Below are positions 1 through 6,173 of a stretch of 8,676 nucleotides of DNA, piece after piece. The translations under genes were made by a program, and so were the position numbers. Below the pieces are notes generated by a model. It did not search any database. It was not told where the DNA came from and worked only from the letters and a program-made list of their open reading frames with translations. Origin of the DNA: Thermodesulfobacteriota bacterium (GTDB lineage: Bacteria; Desulfobacterota; DSM-4660; Desulfatiglandales; HGW-15); contig JALOPA010000044.1 in NCBI GenBank assembly GCA_025454125.1, forward strand, positions 1 to 8,676. The letters are read 5' to 3'. Position 1 is the stretch's first letter. Every line of letters starts with the position of its first letter.

Positions 1-919
1 CGACCTCCTTGAGGCCTCCGGCAAGATAGATGAAGGCGCCCCTGGGCACGCACATCTGGTTCATGGGGCGCCGCGTTTCATACCACCCGGGCATCAGGTC
101 GAGCGCATGAACGCCGGCCCTTTCAAGCATGGGCGCGAGCTTCTTGTAGTCCTCCAGGGTCATGCCGCCCGGAATGAAGTCTTCGCCGTTGATCCGGCAC
201 AGAAGCGGGAACGTGTCCCCGAGCTTTGCTTTGATGTTGGCGATAGCCTCCAGGAGCATTCGGGCACGGTTCTCCAGGAGTCCTCCGTATCCGTCGGCAC
301 GGCGGTTGGTCACTGGAGAAAGAAACCGGCTCAGGAGGTTGCCTCCGAGGGCCTGAAGCTCGATCGCGTCAAACCCCGCGTTTTTGGCCCTGAGCGCCGC
401 ATCGCCGACCTGGTCGCATATCGTCTGAATCTCGTCGACTGTGAGAGGCCGCCCTCCCCGAATGAAGGTCAGGTTCTCCAGGCCGGGGCGAAAAGCGTCT
501 CCTTGGAGGCGGACACCGGAAGGGGAGATCTCCTCTGCCGGGCTCCCAAGCCCGTCCTTGGCCCAGTATCCGTAGGTCGCCACTTGGGCGGCGACCAGGC
601 CGCCGGCCGTGTGGATGGCATCCGTCCACTGGCGAAGCCGGTCAATGTAGAAATCGTGATTGAGCTTGGCCGGCCCTTTCTCCTTGACGCTTTCGTCGGG
701 AATCCACCCGCTCTTGCCCGCTCTTCCGGGATAGAGGGACTGGAAAGCGCCGAGAATGATGAGCCCCACGCCCCCTCGGGCCCGCTCGACGTAGAAGTCG
801 GCGAAGCGGGTTCCTCCCTCGAAGTCATAAAAAGTGGTGAGGGCCGGCATGATGATTCGGTTCGGCAACGTGAGGGAGCCGATTCGAAGGGGCTCGAAAA
901 GCTGCTTGATACTGATCAC
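1..919 (-). CDS. Old Yellow Enzyme / 2,4-dienoyl-CoA reductase-like flavoprotein, N-terminal part
   Basis: The visible 306 residues form most of an FMN-binding TIM barrel; the gene runs off the left edge. Seen: RIIMPAL near residues 21-27 (FMN contact strand), Gln112 at the conserved FMN-binding Gln, GFDAIEL at 182-188, then FLSPVTNRRADGYGG and ENRAR, and PGWYETRRP followed by VPRGAF near 277-292. The last block resembles GWHEARIP...VPRGAF of bacterial 2,4-dienoyl-CoA reductases (FadH) and related BaiCD-type enzymes, so the missing C-terminus may hold the 4Fe-4S and NAD(P)H domains of those longer proteins (inference). The canonical HGAHGY/HGANGY segment is replaced by QALGGN (Gln189, Gly192, Asn194), and His of GWHE is Tyr280, so substrate chemistry is likely altered. 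The start is GTG at 919, with GGGAGG six bases upstream; the overlapping ATG at 921 is followed directly by TGA. It lies 33 bases after the VOC gene and is probably the third gene of its operon. Family assignment is secure; substrate is unknown. Confidence 0.88.
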   Translation of the reverse strand, partial: MISIKQLFEPLRIGSLTLPNRIIMPALTTFYDFEGGTRFADFYVERARGGVGLIILGAFQSLYPGRAGKSGWIPDESVKEKGPAKLNHDFYIDRLRQWTDAIHTAGGLVAAQVATYGYWAKDGLGSPAEEISPSGVRLQGDAFRPGLENLTFIRGGRPLTVDEIQTICDQVGDAALRAKNAGFDAIELQALGGNLLSRFLSPVTNRRADGYGGLLENRARMLLEAIANIKAKLGDTFPLLCRINGEDFIPGGMTLEDYKKLAPMLERAGVHALDLMPGWYETRRPMNQMCVPRGAFIYLAGGLKEV

Positions 920-952
920 ATGGATCCTCCCTTTCTCAATGAAAGCCCGGCG

Positions 953-1879
953 CTATTTCTCGTAGAATTGCAGAAGGACACGGCTCGGGCCTGCCACGGT
1001 GATGGCGCGGATCTTTTCGTAAGACCCTCTGCCGATCTCCACCGGGCCTGAAAAAACAGGAAAACCGGCCTCCGCCACCTTCCTGCTCAGCCCATCCAAA
1101 TCCACGGTTTCAAGAGCAATGGAAAAAAGCCCGATGTTGGGCGGTTTGGCAACGTTTGCAAGATAGTCCGCTTTGGCGGTCGTCTCGAGGAATTCGAGAA
1201 AAATGGCGTTGCTTCCAGGTTTGATGACAAAGGCCATCCTGGAGTGAGTGCCTGCAGGGAGGCGCACCACATCGTCGATCAGTCCGGCAGGCAGAGGCTG
1301 GTCAAAAAACTTGTTGAGCCCGAGCACATCCACATAGAACCGGGTCACCTGGCCCATGTCATCCACGAATTGTGCGGAATCCACCATGACCCCATAGTCC
1401 CCTTTGATCACGGGTTTGGGCTCGGAAAGGCGCTCGATCAGGGCAATGGGCATTCGGTTGGGGCCGATCAGGAGGGCTTCTTTTGCCGTGACCTTGGTCC
1501 ACTCCGCATTGTAAATCGTGGGAGGGCAGATGAAGTCAAACCCCCGGGCCTTGAGGTCCTGGTAGGCTGTGTCCACGCTCTTGGCGCGGAAGGCCACGTC
1601 AAACAGACCGTAGTCATAGGTCTTGGCCTTGGAGCGAATGAATTGGCCGGAGTGGGGCTGGAACTCGATGAGTTCGAGGAGGGTGAGTTGCTCCTCCATT
1701 CGGAGCAACACGGAGCGGGCTTTGGTTCCTTCCGGCAGTCGCCATAACTGGCAGACGGCTTGAGAGGGCAAAGGGTCATCAGCCACCACCGTCATCTTCA
1801 GGAGGTCCCCGTAGAAAGCGAGAGATTCCTCCATGCTCTGCACGCTGATCAGAACCCGATCCAGTCCGTTCTTGATCAT
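953..1879 (-). CDS. VOC superfamily protein with two tandem modules (glyoxalase/dioxygenase fold)
   Basis: This 308-residue protein contains two related beta-alpha-beta-beta-beta modules, about residues 1-150 and 160-308. The repeats align by eye: MEESLAFYGDLLKM (16-29) with MGQVTRFYVDVLGL (175-188), LLELIEF (67-73) with FLEFLET (227-233), GLFDVAF (91-97) with GLFSIAL (250-256). The fold and length suit extradiol dioxygenase or 4-hydroxyphenylpyruvate dioxygenase relatives, or two-module glyoxalase-like isomerases. The His ligands expected at the first strand of each module and at the GL-H-I/V strand are not present (Arg8, Asp94, Ser253), and the C-terminal ligand strand has Gln304, so an iron-dependent ring-cleaving activity is doubtful; Glu69, Glu149 and Glu229 could still bind a metal. 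The ATG at 1879 has an AAGGCAGG purine stretch upstream. It lies 79 bases after the hydrolase gene and 33 before the flavoprotein gene, so co-transcription is likely. The fold is confident; the reaction is not known. Confidence 0.85.
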   Translation of the reverse strand: MIKNGLDRVLISVQSMEESLAFYGDLLKMTVVADDPLPSQAVCQLWRLPEGTKARSVLLRMEEQLTLLELIEFQPHSGQFIRSKAKTYDYGLFDVAFRAKSVDTAYQDLKARGFDFICPPTIYNAEWTKVTAKEALLIGPNRMPIALIERLSEPKPVIKGDYGVMVDSAQFVDDMGQVTRFYVDVLGLNKFFDQPLPAGLIDDVVRLPAGTHSRMAFVIKPGSNAIFLEFLETTAKADYLANVAKPPNIGLFSIALETVDLDGLSRKVAEAGFPVFSGPVEIGRGSYEKIRAITVAGPSRVLLQFYEK

Positions 1880-1958
1880 GAGCCTGCCTTCTGTAGCACC
1901 TTCTCCGCCCGGGACAGGGGGTAGAGAAGAGGGTAAGGCACAACCTCAAAGGATGGAA

Positions 1959-2936
1959 TCAGTATTGGATATCGTCCTTCACGACAAAGAGGTACTCGCG
2001 CATGGCCAGGTCCAGCTCGTGGCCGGTGGTGCCTTGGAAGGCGTCCGGGTCCTGCAGAAAGTCCACTGCGGCCTCGGCGTGCTCGATCGGGTAGTCCAGC
2101 CAGCCCATAATGCCGGCGCCGTAAACCACCTTGTACTTGACGAGACCGGACATGAGAGAGCCGGCATAGGTGATGGTCTTGAAAACCGGAGGTTTCACGC
2201 AGTCCCGGCTGCCGGCAATAAGAAGGGAAGGGGCCTTGACCTTGGGCAAGGTGGCCTCCAGGTCATGGTTGAGCAGGATCGTGATGGCGTCGGCTCCTCC
2301 CTTGTCGTAATGGAGCATGTTGGCCATGGTGGCCCTCTGGATGTATTCAAGCTTGGAGTCCGGGTTTTCCCTCTTCTGCTCGGTCCACATGTCGAGGAGA
2401 TGAGTCCCATCATCCTTCTTCTGAAGGACGCCCACCTCAAACCCGATCACGTCGCCCGGTTTGAGCTCTTTCACATAAGGGCCATAGTTCGATCCGATCA
2501 TGCGGCGGCGGGCGTATTTCTCTTTCCGGATCTTTTCTTCGTAGATGGCCAGTCCGCCGAGCACTAGCTTGTCCACCCGCTCTGGATATCTTGCCGCCAG
2601 GTCCGCAGCCACCAGGGAGCCCGTGTGCTGGCCCACCAGACTGGCCTTCTCGATACCCATGGCGTCCATGAATTCGATGAAGCTGTCGCAGAGCTGCTCG
2701 AATTCCCAGTCCCACGGCGCAGGAGGCGAGAAGCCGAATCCCAGAGTGTCCGGAGAATAGACCTTGTATTTCTCGGCGACCAGAGGGAGCACTTTCTCGA
2801 ACTCGAAATTGTTCCACCAGGACTGGTGAAGGAAGATGACGGGTTTCCCTTTTCCCAGGGTTTCGTAGTACATCTGAAGACCGCTTGCCTTCAAATCCGC
2901 ATATCCTCTTCTGACTTCCGTGAGATTTGTCGCCAT
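1959..2936 (-). CDS. alpha/beta-hydrolase-fold protein with non-canonical catalytic residues
   Basis: The 325-residue protein has the layout of a soluble alpha/beta hydrolase: VIFLHQSWW (33-41) at the oxyanion loop, YSPDTLGFGFS (60-70), a nucleophile elbow LVGQHTGSLVA (100-110), a cap region about 135-225, LLIAGSRDCVKPP (238-250) with the acid at Asp245, and a last strand and helix GAGIMGWLDYPIEHAEAAVDFL (273-294, shown here in its parts GAGIMGWLDYP and EHAEAAVDFL). The elbow Ser is His104 and the usual catalytic His is Ile276, so a standard Ser-His-Asp mechanism looks impossible. No signal peptide is seen, so it is probably cytoplasmic. The ATG at 2936 has AGGAGG ten bases upstream. It is the first gene of the minus-strand operon, divergent from the CoA-transferase gene. 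It could be a lyase- or isomerase-like relative of C-C bond hydrolases, or a binding protein. The fold is sure; the activity is unknown. Confidence 0.88.
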   Translation of the reverse strand: MATNLTEVRRGYADLKASGLQMYYETLGKGKPVIFLHQSWWNNFEFEKVLPLVAEKYKVYSPDTLGFGFSPPAPWDWEFEQLCDSFIEFMDAMGIEKASLVGQHTGSLVAADLAARYPERVDKLVLGGLAIYEEKIRKEKYARRRMIGSNYGPYVKELKPGDVIGFEVGVLQKKDDGTHLLDMWTEQKRENPDSKLEYIQRATMANMLHYDKGGADAITILLNHDLEATLPKVKAPSLLIAGSRDCVKPPVFKTITYAGSLMSGLVKYKVVYGAGIMGWLDYPIEHAEAAVDFLQDPDAFQGTTGHELDLAMREYLFVVKDDIQY

Positions 2937-3040
2937 GAGCCGTCAACCTCCTGTGGATAGATGATTGGGAAAGCTTCTTCTTGGCCGGATCCGAGAGCCT
3001 CTGAGATCCCCGGAAAAGGGTTCGTGAGATTCGGAGAAAA

Positions 3041-3056
3041 GTACTATAGTTATATC
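3041..3056 (-). promoter_or_regulatory. shared AT-rich operator-like element, copy 1
   Basis: The minus strand reads GATATAACTATAGTAC. TATAACTATAGTAC differs at one base from TATAATTATAGTAC at 8553-8566. Its plus-strand form CTATAGTTATA (3044-3054) recurs exactly at 3212-3222. It overlaps the -10 or the start site of the minus-strand promoter, a position typical of repressor binding. Confidence 0.5.
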
Positions 3057-3085
3057 TTTAATCATAAAGTCTGAAAATTTGTCAA
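3041..3085 (-). promoter_or_regulatory. candidate promoter of the minus-strand operon
   Basis: Read on the minus strand, TTGACA (3085-3080) is followed after 17 bases by ATTAAA (3062-3057), a sigma70-like arrangement. Alternatively TTCAGA (3075-3070) with a 15-base spacer precedes TATAAC (3054-3049), the same spacing as in the two plus-strand promoters of the window. The two readings give start sites near 3050 or 3042 and a leader of about 105-115 bases before the hydrolase ATG. Which one is used cannot be decided from sequence. Confidence 0.5.
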
Positions 3086-3142
3086 TAAAAAAATGGACCC
3101 CGATGCCTGCAGAGATGCTCAGGACTCTTTGAGGTCGGGTCG

Positions 3143-3156
3143 GTGATCGGGATCAC
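3143..3156. promoter_or_regulatory. CRP/FNR-family-type inverted repeat
   Basis: GTGATC-GG-GATCAC is a perfect 6-base inverted repeat. With flanking bases it reads GGTGA-N6-TCACA, one base off the CRP consensus TGTGA-N6-TCACA, and GTGAT-N4-ATCAC has the spacing of FNR/HcpR-type sites. Its centre lies about 81-82 bases upstream of the predicted start of the CoA-transferase operon (near 3231), a usual activator distance, and about 100 bases from the divergent start. The regulator is not encoded in the window. Confidence 0.45.
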
Positions 3157-3197
3157 AGTCCTGCACGCGGTTCTGCACTCCAGAAAAGAAAATTCTG

Positions 3198-3231
3198 TTG
3201 ACACGGCTATCCTATAGTTATAATTATATGA
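3198..3231 (+). promoter_or_regulatory. promoter of the CoA-transferase/Mo-hydroxylase operon
   Basis: TTGACA (3198-3203), a 15-base spacer and a perfect TATAAT (3219-3224) predict a start near A3231. The spacer is shorter than the usual 17 bases, which suggests dependence on an activator or DNA distortion. The -10 lies inside the palindrome TATAATTATA. The predicted leader to the CoA-transferase ATG is about 162 bases. Confidence 0.6.
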
Positions 3232-3237
3232 CAACTT
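3212..3237 (+). promoter_or_regulatory. shared AT-rich operator-like element, copy 2 (double)
   Basis: CTATAGTTATA (3212-3222) overlaps the 10-base palindrome TATAATTATA (3219-3228). From 3217 the sequence GTTATAATTATA, two bases, ACAACTT matches 8551-8571 at 19 of 21 positions. It covers the -10 and the predicted start, and seems to contain two overlapping, oppositely oriented forms of the element. Confidence 0.55.
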
Positions 3238-3266
3238 GACTTTTCTGCGGGTTTTTCAAACCAAAC

Positions 3267-3290
3267 AGAGGGAGATATGGCAGGCCCTCT
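3267..3290 (+). promoter_or_regulatory. leader hairpin over the leader-ORF ribosome binding site
   Basis: AGAGGG (3267-3272) can pair with CCCTCT (3285-3290) around a 12-base loop. A second small hairpin, GGTTT-TTC-AAACC, lies just upstream at 3250-3262. The larger stem would hide the GAGG that precedes the small ORF at 3277. No U-run follows, so it is not a normal terminator. Confidence 0.25.
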
Positions 3291-3396
3291 TTCCATCCAC
3301 GCCATAGCGCGCACAAAGAAACGCCGGGTGCACAAGCCTTTCGGACAATGCCAGGAGAAGACCAACATCTCAAGACAAAGGGGGTGTCACACATGA
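3277..3396 (+). CDS. possible 39-residue leader peptide overlapping the CoA-transferase start
   Basis: An ATG at 3277 follows GAGGGAG (3268-3274) and opens a 39-codon frame beginning MAGPLSIHAIARTKKRR, rich in Lys and Arg, that ends at TGA 3394-3396. The stop overlaps the CoA-transferase ATG at 3393 as ATGA, a layout typical of translational coupling. I recognise no homologue and see no membrane segment or run of one amino acid as in classic attenuators. A chance ORF of this length is common in GC-rich DNA. The case rests on the ribosome binding site, the ATGA overlap and its place in a long leader. Confidence 0.3.
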   Translation: MAGPLSIHAIARTKKRRVHKPFGQCQEKTNISRQRGCHT

Positions 3397-4697
3397 GTTG
3401 GCAGCAACTGTACAAGGATCGAAGCGTCAGCATGCAGAAAGCGGTGGGACTTGTTCAATCCGGGATGAGGGTCATCGTCGGATCCGCATGTGGCACGCCT
3501 GAGGGTCTCATCGACGGGTTGCTTACGCGGGCCGATGAACTCAGGAATGTGGAGATCGTCGCCATGGTCTCCACGGGCAAGAGCGCTTATGCGCGGCCGG
3601 AATATGCCAAATCCTTCCGGCACAATTCTTTCTTTATCTGGACCAGCACCCGGAAAGCCATGGAGGAAGACAGGGCCGATTATACCCCGTGCTTCTTCGC
3701 GGAGTTCCCGATCATCATGGGAGATGGCACTCTCCCCTCGGACATTGCCATGATCACCGTGTCCCCTCCGGACAAGGTGGGAAACGTGAGCCTCGGCATT
3801 TCCGTGTGCTATGACATGGCTGCGGCCAAAAACGCCAAGATGGTGATTGCCGAGGTGACAAAACACCAGCCCAGAACCATGGGCGATTCCTTCATGCACG
3901 TCTCTGAGATCGACTATTTCGTGCAGACGGACCGGCCCATGATCACCGCCCCCAGACCGGTCATGACCGAAGTGGAGAACAAGATCGGCGGCTATGTGGC
4001 GCAGCTCGTCAAAGACGGGGATTGCCTCCAGCTCGGATACGGCGCCTTGCCCGACGCGCTCCTGTCCTTTCTCGGCGACAAGAACGACCTGGGCATTCAT
4101 TCGGAAATGATTTCCGACGGAGTCTGGGACCTGGTGGAAAAGGGCGTGGTGACCTGCAGGAAAAAGAATTTCCAAAAAGGGAAAATCGTCATCACCTTTG
4201 CCATTGGGACCACGGAGTTCTATCAGTGGCTCGATTACAATTCCCTCATCGACATGCACCCGGTGGAATGGGTGAATGATCCGGTCATCATCGGCCAGAA
4301 CGACAACATGGTCTCCGTGAACTCCGCTATCTGCGTGGATCTCCTCGGCCAGGCGGCATCCGACATGCTTGGCGCCAATCAGTACGGCGGCGTGGGCGGC
4401 CAGGTGGACTTTGTGAGAGGGTGCAGGAGATCCAAGGGAGGAAGGAGTGTTCTCGCGCTTCCTTCAACGTCCGCGGACGGCAAGATCTCCAGAATCGTGC
4501 CCTCCCTTGCCGAAGGGCAGGCGGTCACGACCTCCAGAATGGACGTGGACTATATTGTGACGGACTATGGCATCGCCCGTCTCAGGGGGAAAACCATGAA
4601 AGCCCGTGCCCGCGCCCTGATCGATATTGCGGCACCCGAGTTCAGAGACAAACTCGCCAAGGAGTTCAGGCGGATTTACGGCAGAGACCCGGCCTAG
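3393..4697 (+). CDS. acetyl-CoA hydrolase/transferase family CoA-transferase (4-hydroxybutyrate CoA-transferase-like)
   Basis: The 434-residue protein should move CoA between acyl-CoA (often acetyl-CoA) and a carboxylic acid through a glutamyl-CoA thioester. Seen: LQLGYGALPDALL, then HSEMISDGVWDLVEKGVVT with Glu238 as the expected catalytic Glu (the same number as I recall for Clostridium aminobutyricum AbfT), GGVGGQVDFVRG, SKGGRSVLALPST, and C-terminal VTDYGIARLRGKT and IDIAAPEFR. Length is usual for AbfT/Cat2-type enzymes. The start is ATG 3393, with AAAGGGGG (3377-3384) eight bases upstream; an in-frame ATG at 3348 lacks a ribosome binding site and would add 15 atypical residues. It is first in the operon, 38 bases before the FAD-subunit gene, which implies that the hydroxylase pathway uses a CoA thioester. 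The acid substrate cannot be read from sequence, and 4-hydroxybutyrate is only the family label. Confidence 0.93.
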   Translation: MSWQQLYKDRSVSMQKAVGLVQSGMRVIVGSACGTPEGLIDGLLTRADELRNVEIVAMVSTGKSAYARPEYAKSFRHNSFFIWTSTRKAMEEDRADYTPCFFAEFPIIMGDGTLPSDIAMITVSPPDKVGNVSLGISVCYDMAAAKNAKMVIAEVTKHQPRTMGDSFMHVSEIDYFVQTDRPMITAPRPVMTEVENKIGGYVAQLVKDGDCLQLGYGALPDALLSFLGDKNDLGIHSEMISDGVWDLVEKGVVTCRKKNFQKGKIVITFAIGTTEFYQWLDYNSLIDMHPVEWVNDPVIIGQNDNMVSVNSAICVDLLGQAASDMLGANQYGGVGGQVDFVRGCRRSKGGRSVLALPSTSADGKISRIVPSLAEGQAVTTSRMDVDYIVTDYGIARLRGKTMKARARALIDIAAPEFRDKLAKEFRRIYGRDPA

Positions 4698-4735
4698 TTT
4701 CCTATTTCATCCCAACCCTTCAGTCGAGGTTGAAC

Positions 4736-5611
4736 ATGTACTTACCCCAGTTCGAATATCATGCTCCCAAGACCACGGAAGAACTCTCCTCCCTTCTTTC
4801 CCACTACCGGGGAAAGGCCAGGATTCTCTGCGGAGGAACAGACCTGATCGTGGCCATGAAAGACAAGGCCGTGAAGCCCGACTGCGTCATCGACATCGCG
4901 GACCTTTCGGCCCTGTCAGGCATCCGGCGCCAGGAAGGGAAGGGCGTGGTGATCGGCGCAGCCACCAAGCTCGACGAAATCGAGCGTTCAGCCCTGATCC
5001 GGGAGAAATACCATGCCCTTTACCAGGGCGCCTCGGTGGTGGGTTCCCCGCAAGTGCGGGCCATGGGAACCATCGGCGGGAACAGTTGCACGGCCTCTCC
5101 TGCTGCGGACACGCCTCCTCCTCTCGTTGCCCTGGGTGCCAGGGTCAACCTGGTGAGCCAAAAGGGCGCCCGCCAAATGCCTCTTGAGGAGTTCATCCTG
5201 GGCAATCGGGAGACAGCCCTCGCAGCAGACGAATTTCTGGAAAGCTTTGTTCTCGAAGAGCCGTGGCCCAACTCGGCAAGCCGCTATCGGATCATGGGCC
5301 TCAGGGGCGCCATGGAAATCGACATGGTGAACGTAGCGGTGAACCTTGCCATCGAGCCGGGGAGCGGCAAAGTGAGGGACGTGCGGATCGTTCTGGGCGC
5401 TGTGGCGCCTGCCCCTCTCAGGGCCCGCAAAGCCGAAGGGATGCTCAAGGGCAAGGTGCCTGAGGATTCACTGTTGGACAAGGTTTCGGAAACCTGTGCT
5501 GCGGAGTCGCGGCCTATTGATGATTTCAGGGCCGCTGCCGCGTATCGCAGGGAAATCGTCCAGGTTCTGTCCAAGCGAACTCTTAAGGAGGTCTTGAGCG
5601 CGATCCCCTAA
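4736..5611 (+). CDS. molybdenum hydroxylase FAD-binding subunit (CoxM/XdhB type)
   Basis: This 291-residue protein is the medium subunit that passes electrons from the FeS clusters through FAD to the acceptor. Seen: LPQFEYHAPKTTEEL at the N-terminus, LCGGTDLIVAMK (31-42, FAD pyrophosphate loop), TIGGNSCTASPAADTPP (112-128, the second FAD motif), LGARVNLVS, and the C-terminal CO-dehydrogenase flavoprotein domain with VRIVLGAVAPAPLRA (216-230) and AAAYRREIV. Length is normal, and there is no extra cysteine cluster loop of the kind that carries a 4Fe-4S in 4-hydroxybenzoyl-CoA reductase beta subunits. The ATG at 4736 has GAGG six bases upstream. The frame is open back to 4421, but that part only shadows the CoA-transferase gene. 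It is followed after 66 bases by the 2Fe-2S subunit gene, giving the M-S-L order of cox-type operons. Confidence 0.94.
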   Translation: MYLPQFEYHAPKTTEELSSLLSHYRGKARILCGGTDLIVAMKDKAVKPDCVIDIADLSALSGIRRQEGKGVVIGAATKLDEIERSALIREKYHALYQGASVVGSPQVRAMGTIGGNSCTASPAADTPPPLVALGARVNLVSQKGARQMPLEEFILGNRETALAADEFLESFVLEEPWPNSASRYRIMGLRGAMEIDMVNVAVNLAIEPGSGKVRDVRIVLGAVAPAPLRARKAEGMLKGKVPEDSLLDKVSETCAAESRPIDDFRAAAAYRREIVQVLSKRTLKEVLSAIP

Positions 5612-5677
5612 GCGCAAGAACAGTCACGGATGCCGGCCCAAGCGGCGTACCATGAATTGAGAACGGGAGAATAGCTT

Positions 5678-6157
5678 ATGAAGCAGGTGATACGGTTACA
5701 GGTGAACGGCATGGCCTATGAGGTCATGATCTCCCCCAGAGATCTTCTGGTGGATGTGCTCCGCAAACAGCTCGGTTTTACAGGAACCAAGAAAGGATGC
5801 GGGCACGGGGATTGCGGAACCTGCACGATGCTGGTCAACCAAAAGCCCATCCTTTCCTGTTTAACCCTTGCCATCTCATGCCAGGGCAAGGAGGTCACGA
5901 CCATCGAAGGACTGGACCGGGGCGGGGTTCTCCATCCGGTGCAGCAGTCCTTTGTGAATCATGGAGCCATTCAGTGCGGCTTTTGCACCCCCGGGATGGT
6001 GCTGTCCGCGAAGGCGTTGCTGGATCAAAACCCAACTCCCACAGAGGATCAAATCCGGCGCGGACTGTCGGGGAATCTGTGCCGCTGCACGGGATATGCG
6101 AAGATTATTGAAGCGGTGGCCGCGGTAGCGAAGGAACAGGGAAAGGCCTTAGACTAA
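5678..6157 (+). CDS. molybdenum hydroxylase 2Fe-2S subunit (CoxS type)
   Basis: This 159-residue protein carries the two 2Fe-2S clusters linking the Mo site to FAD. All eight ligands are visible: Cys41, Cys46, Cys49 and Cys61 in GCGHGDCGTC and SC (plant-ferredoxin-like N-terminal domain), then Cys100, Cys103, Cys135 and Cys137 in QCGFCTPGM and GNLCRCTGY (all-helical C-terminal domain). Length and order match the family. The ATG at 5678 has GGGAGA about seven bases upstream. The gene ends at 6157, and the TAA overlaps the AAGGAGG that serves the next gene. There is no twin-arginine or Sec signal, as expected for a cytoplasmic or peripherally membrane-bound complex. The subunit is standard and gives no hint of the substrate. 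Confidence 0.97.
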   Translation: MKQVIRLQVNGMAYEVMISPRDLLVDVLRKQLGFTGTKKGCGHGDCGTCTMLVNQKPILSCLTLAISCQGKEVTTIEGLDRGGVLHPVQQSFVNHGAIQCGFCTPGMVLSAKALLDQNPTPTEDQIRRGLSGNLCRCTGYAKIIEAVAAVAKEQGKALD

Positions 6158-6173
6158 GGAGGGGGCGCACATC

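Noticed and set aside
107..1051. Long plus-strand ORF of 314 codons
   Set aside because: It is antisense to the flavoprotein and the end of the VOC gene, has no family motifs, and its length is expected from GC-rich codon bias in the true frame.
3348..3392. Upstream in-frame ATG for the CoA-transferase
   Set aside because: No ribosome binding site precedes it; ATG 3393 has AAAGGGGG and matches the usual N-terminus.
3387..4259. Minus-strand ORF of 290 codons, His- and Gly-rich
   Set aside because: It is antisense to the CoA-transferase; its composition reflects reverse-complemented coding sequence.
4421..5611. 396-residue version of the FAD subunit starting at 4421
   Set aside because: The first 105 codons overlap the CoA-transferase and match nothing; ATG 4736 has a proper ribosome binding site and starts the family's usual N-terminus.
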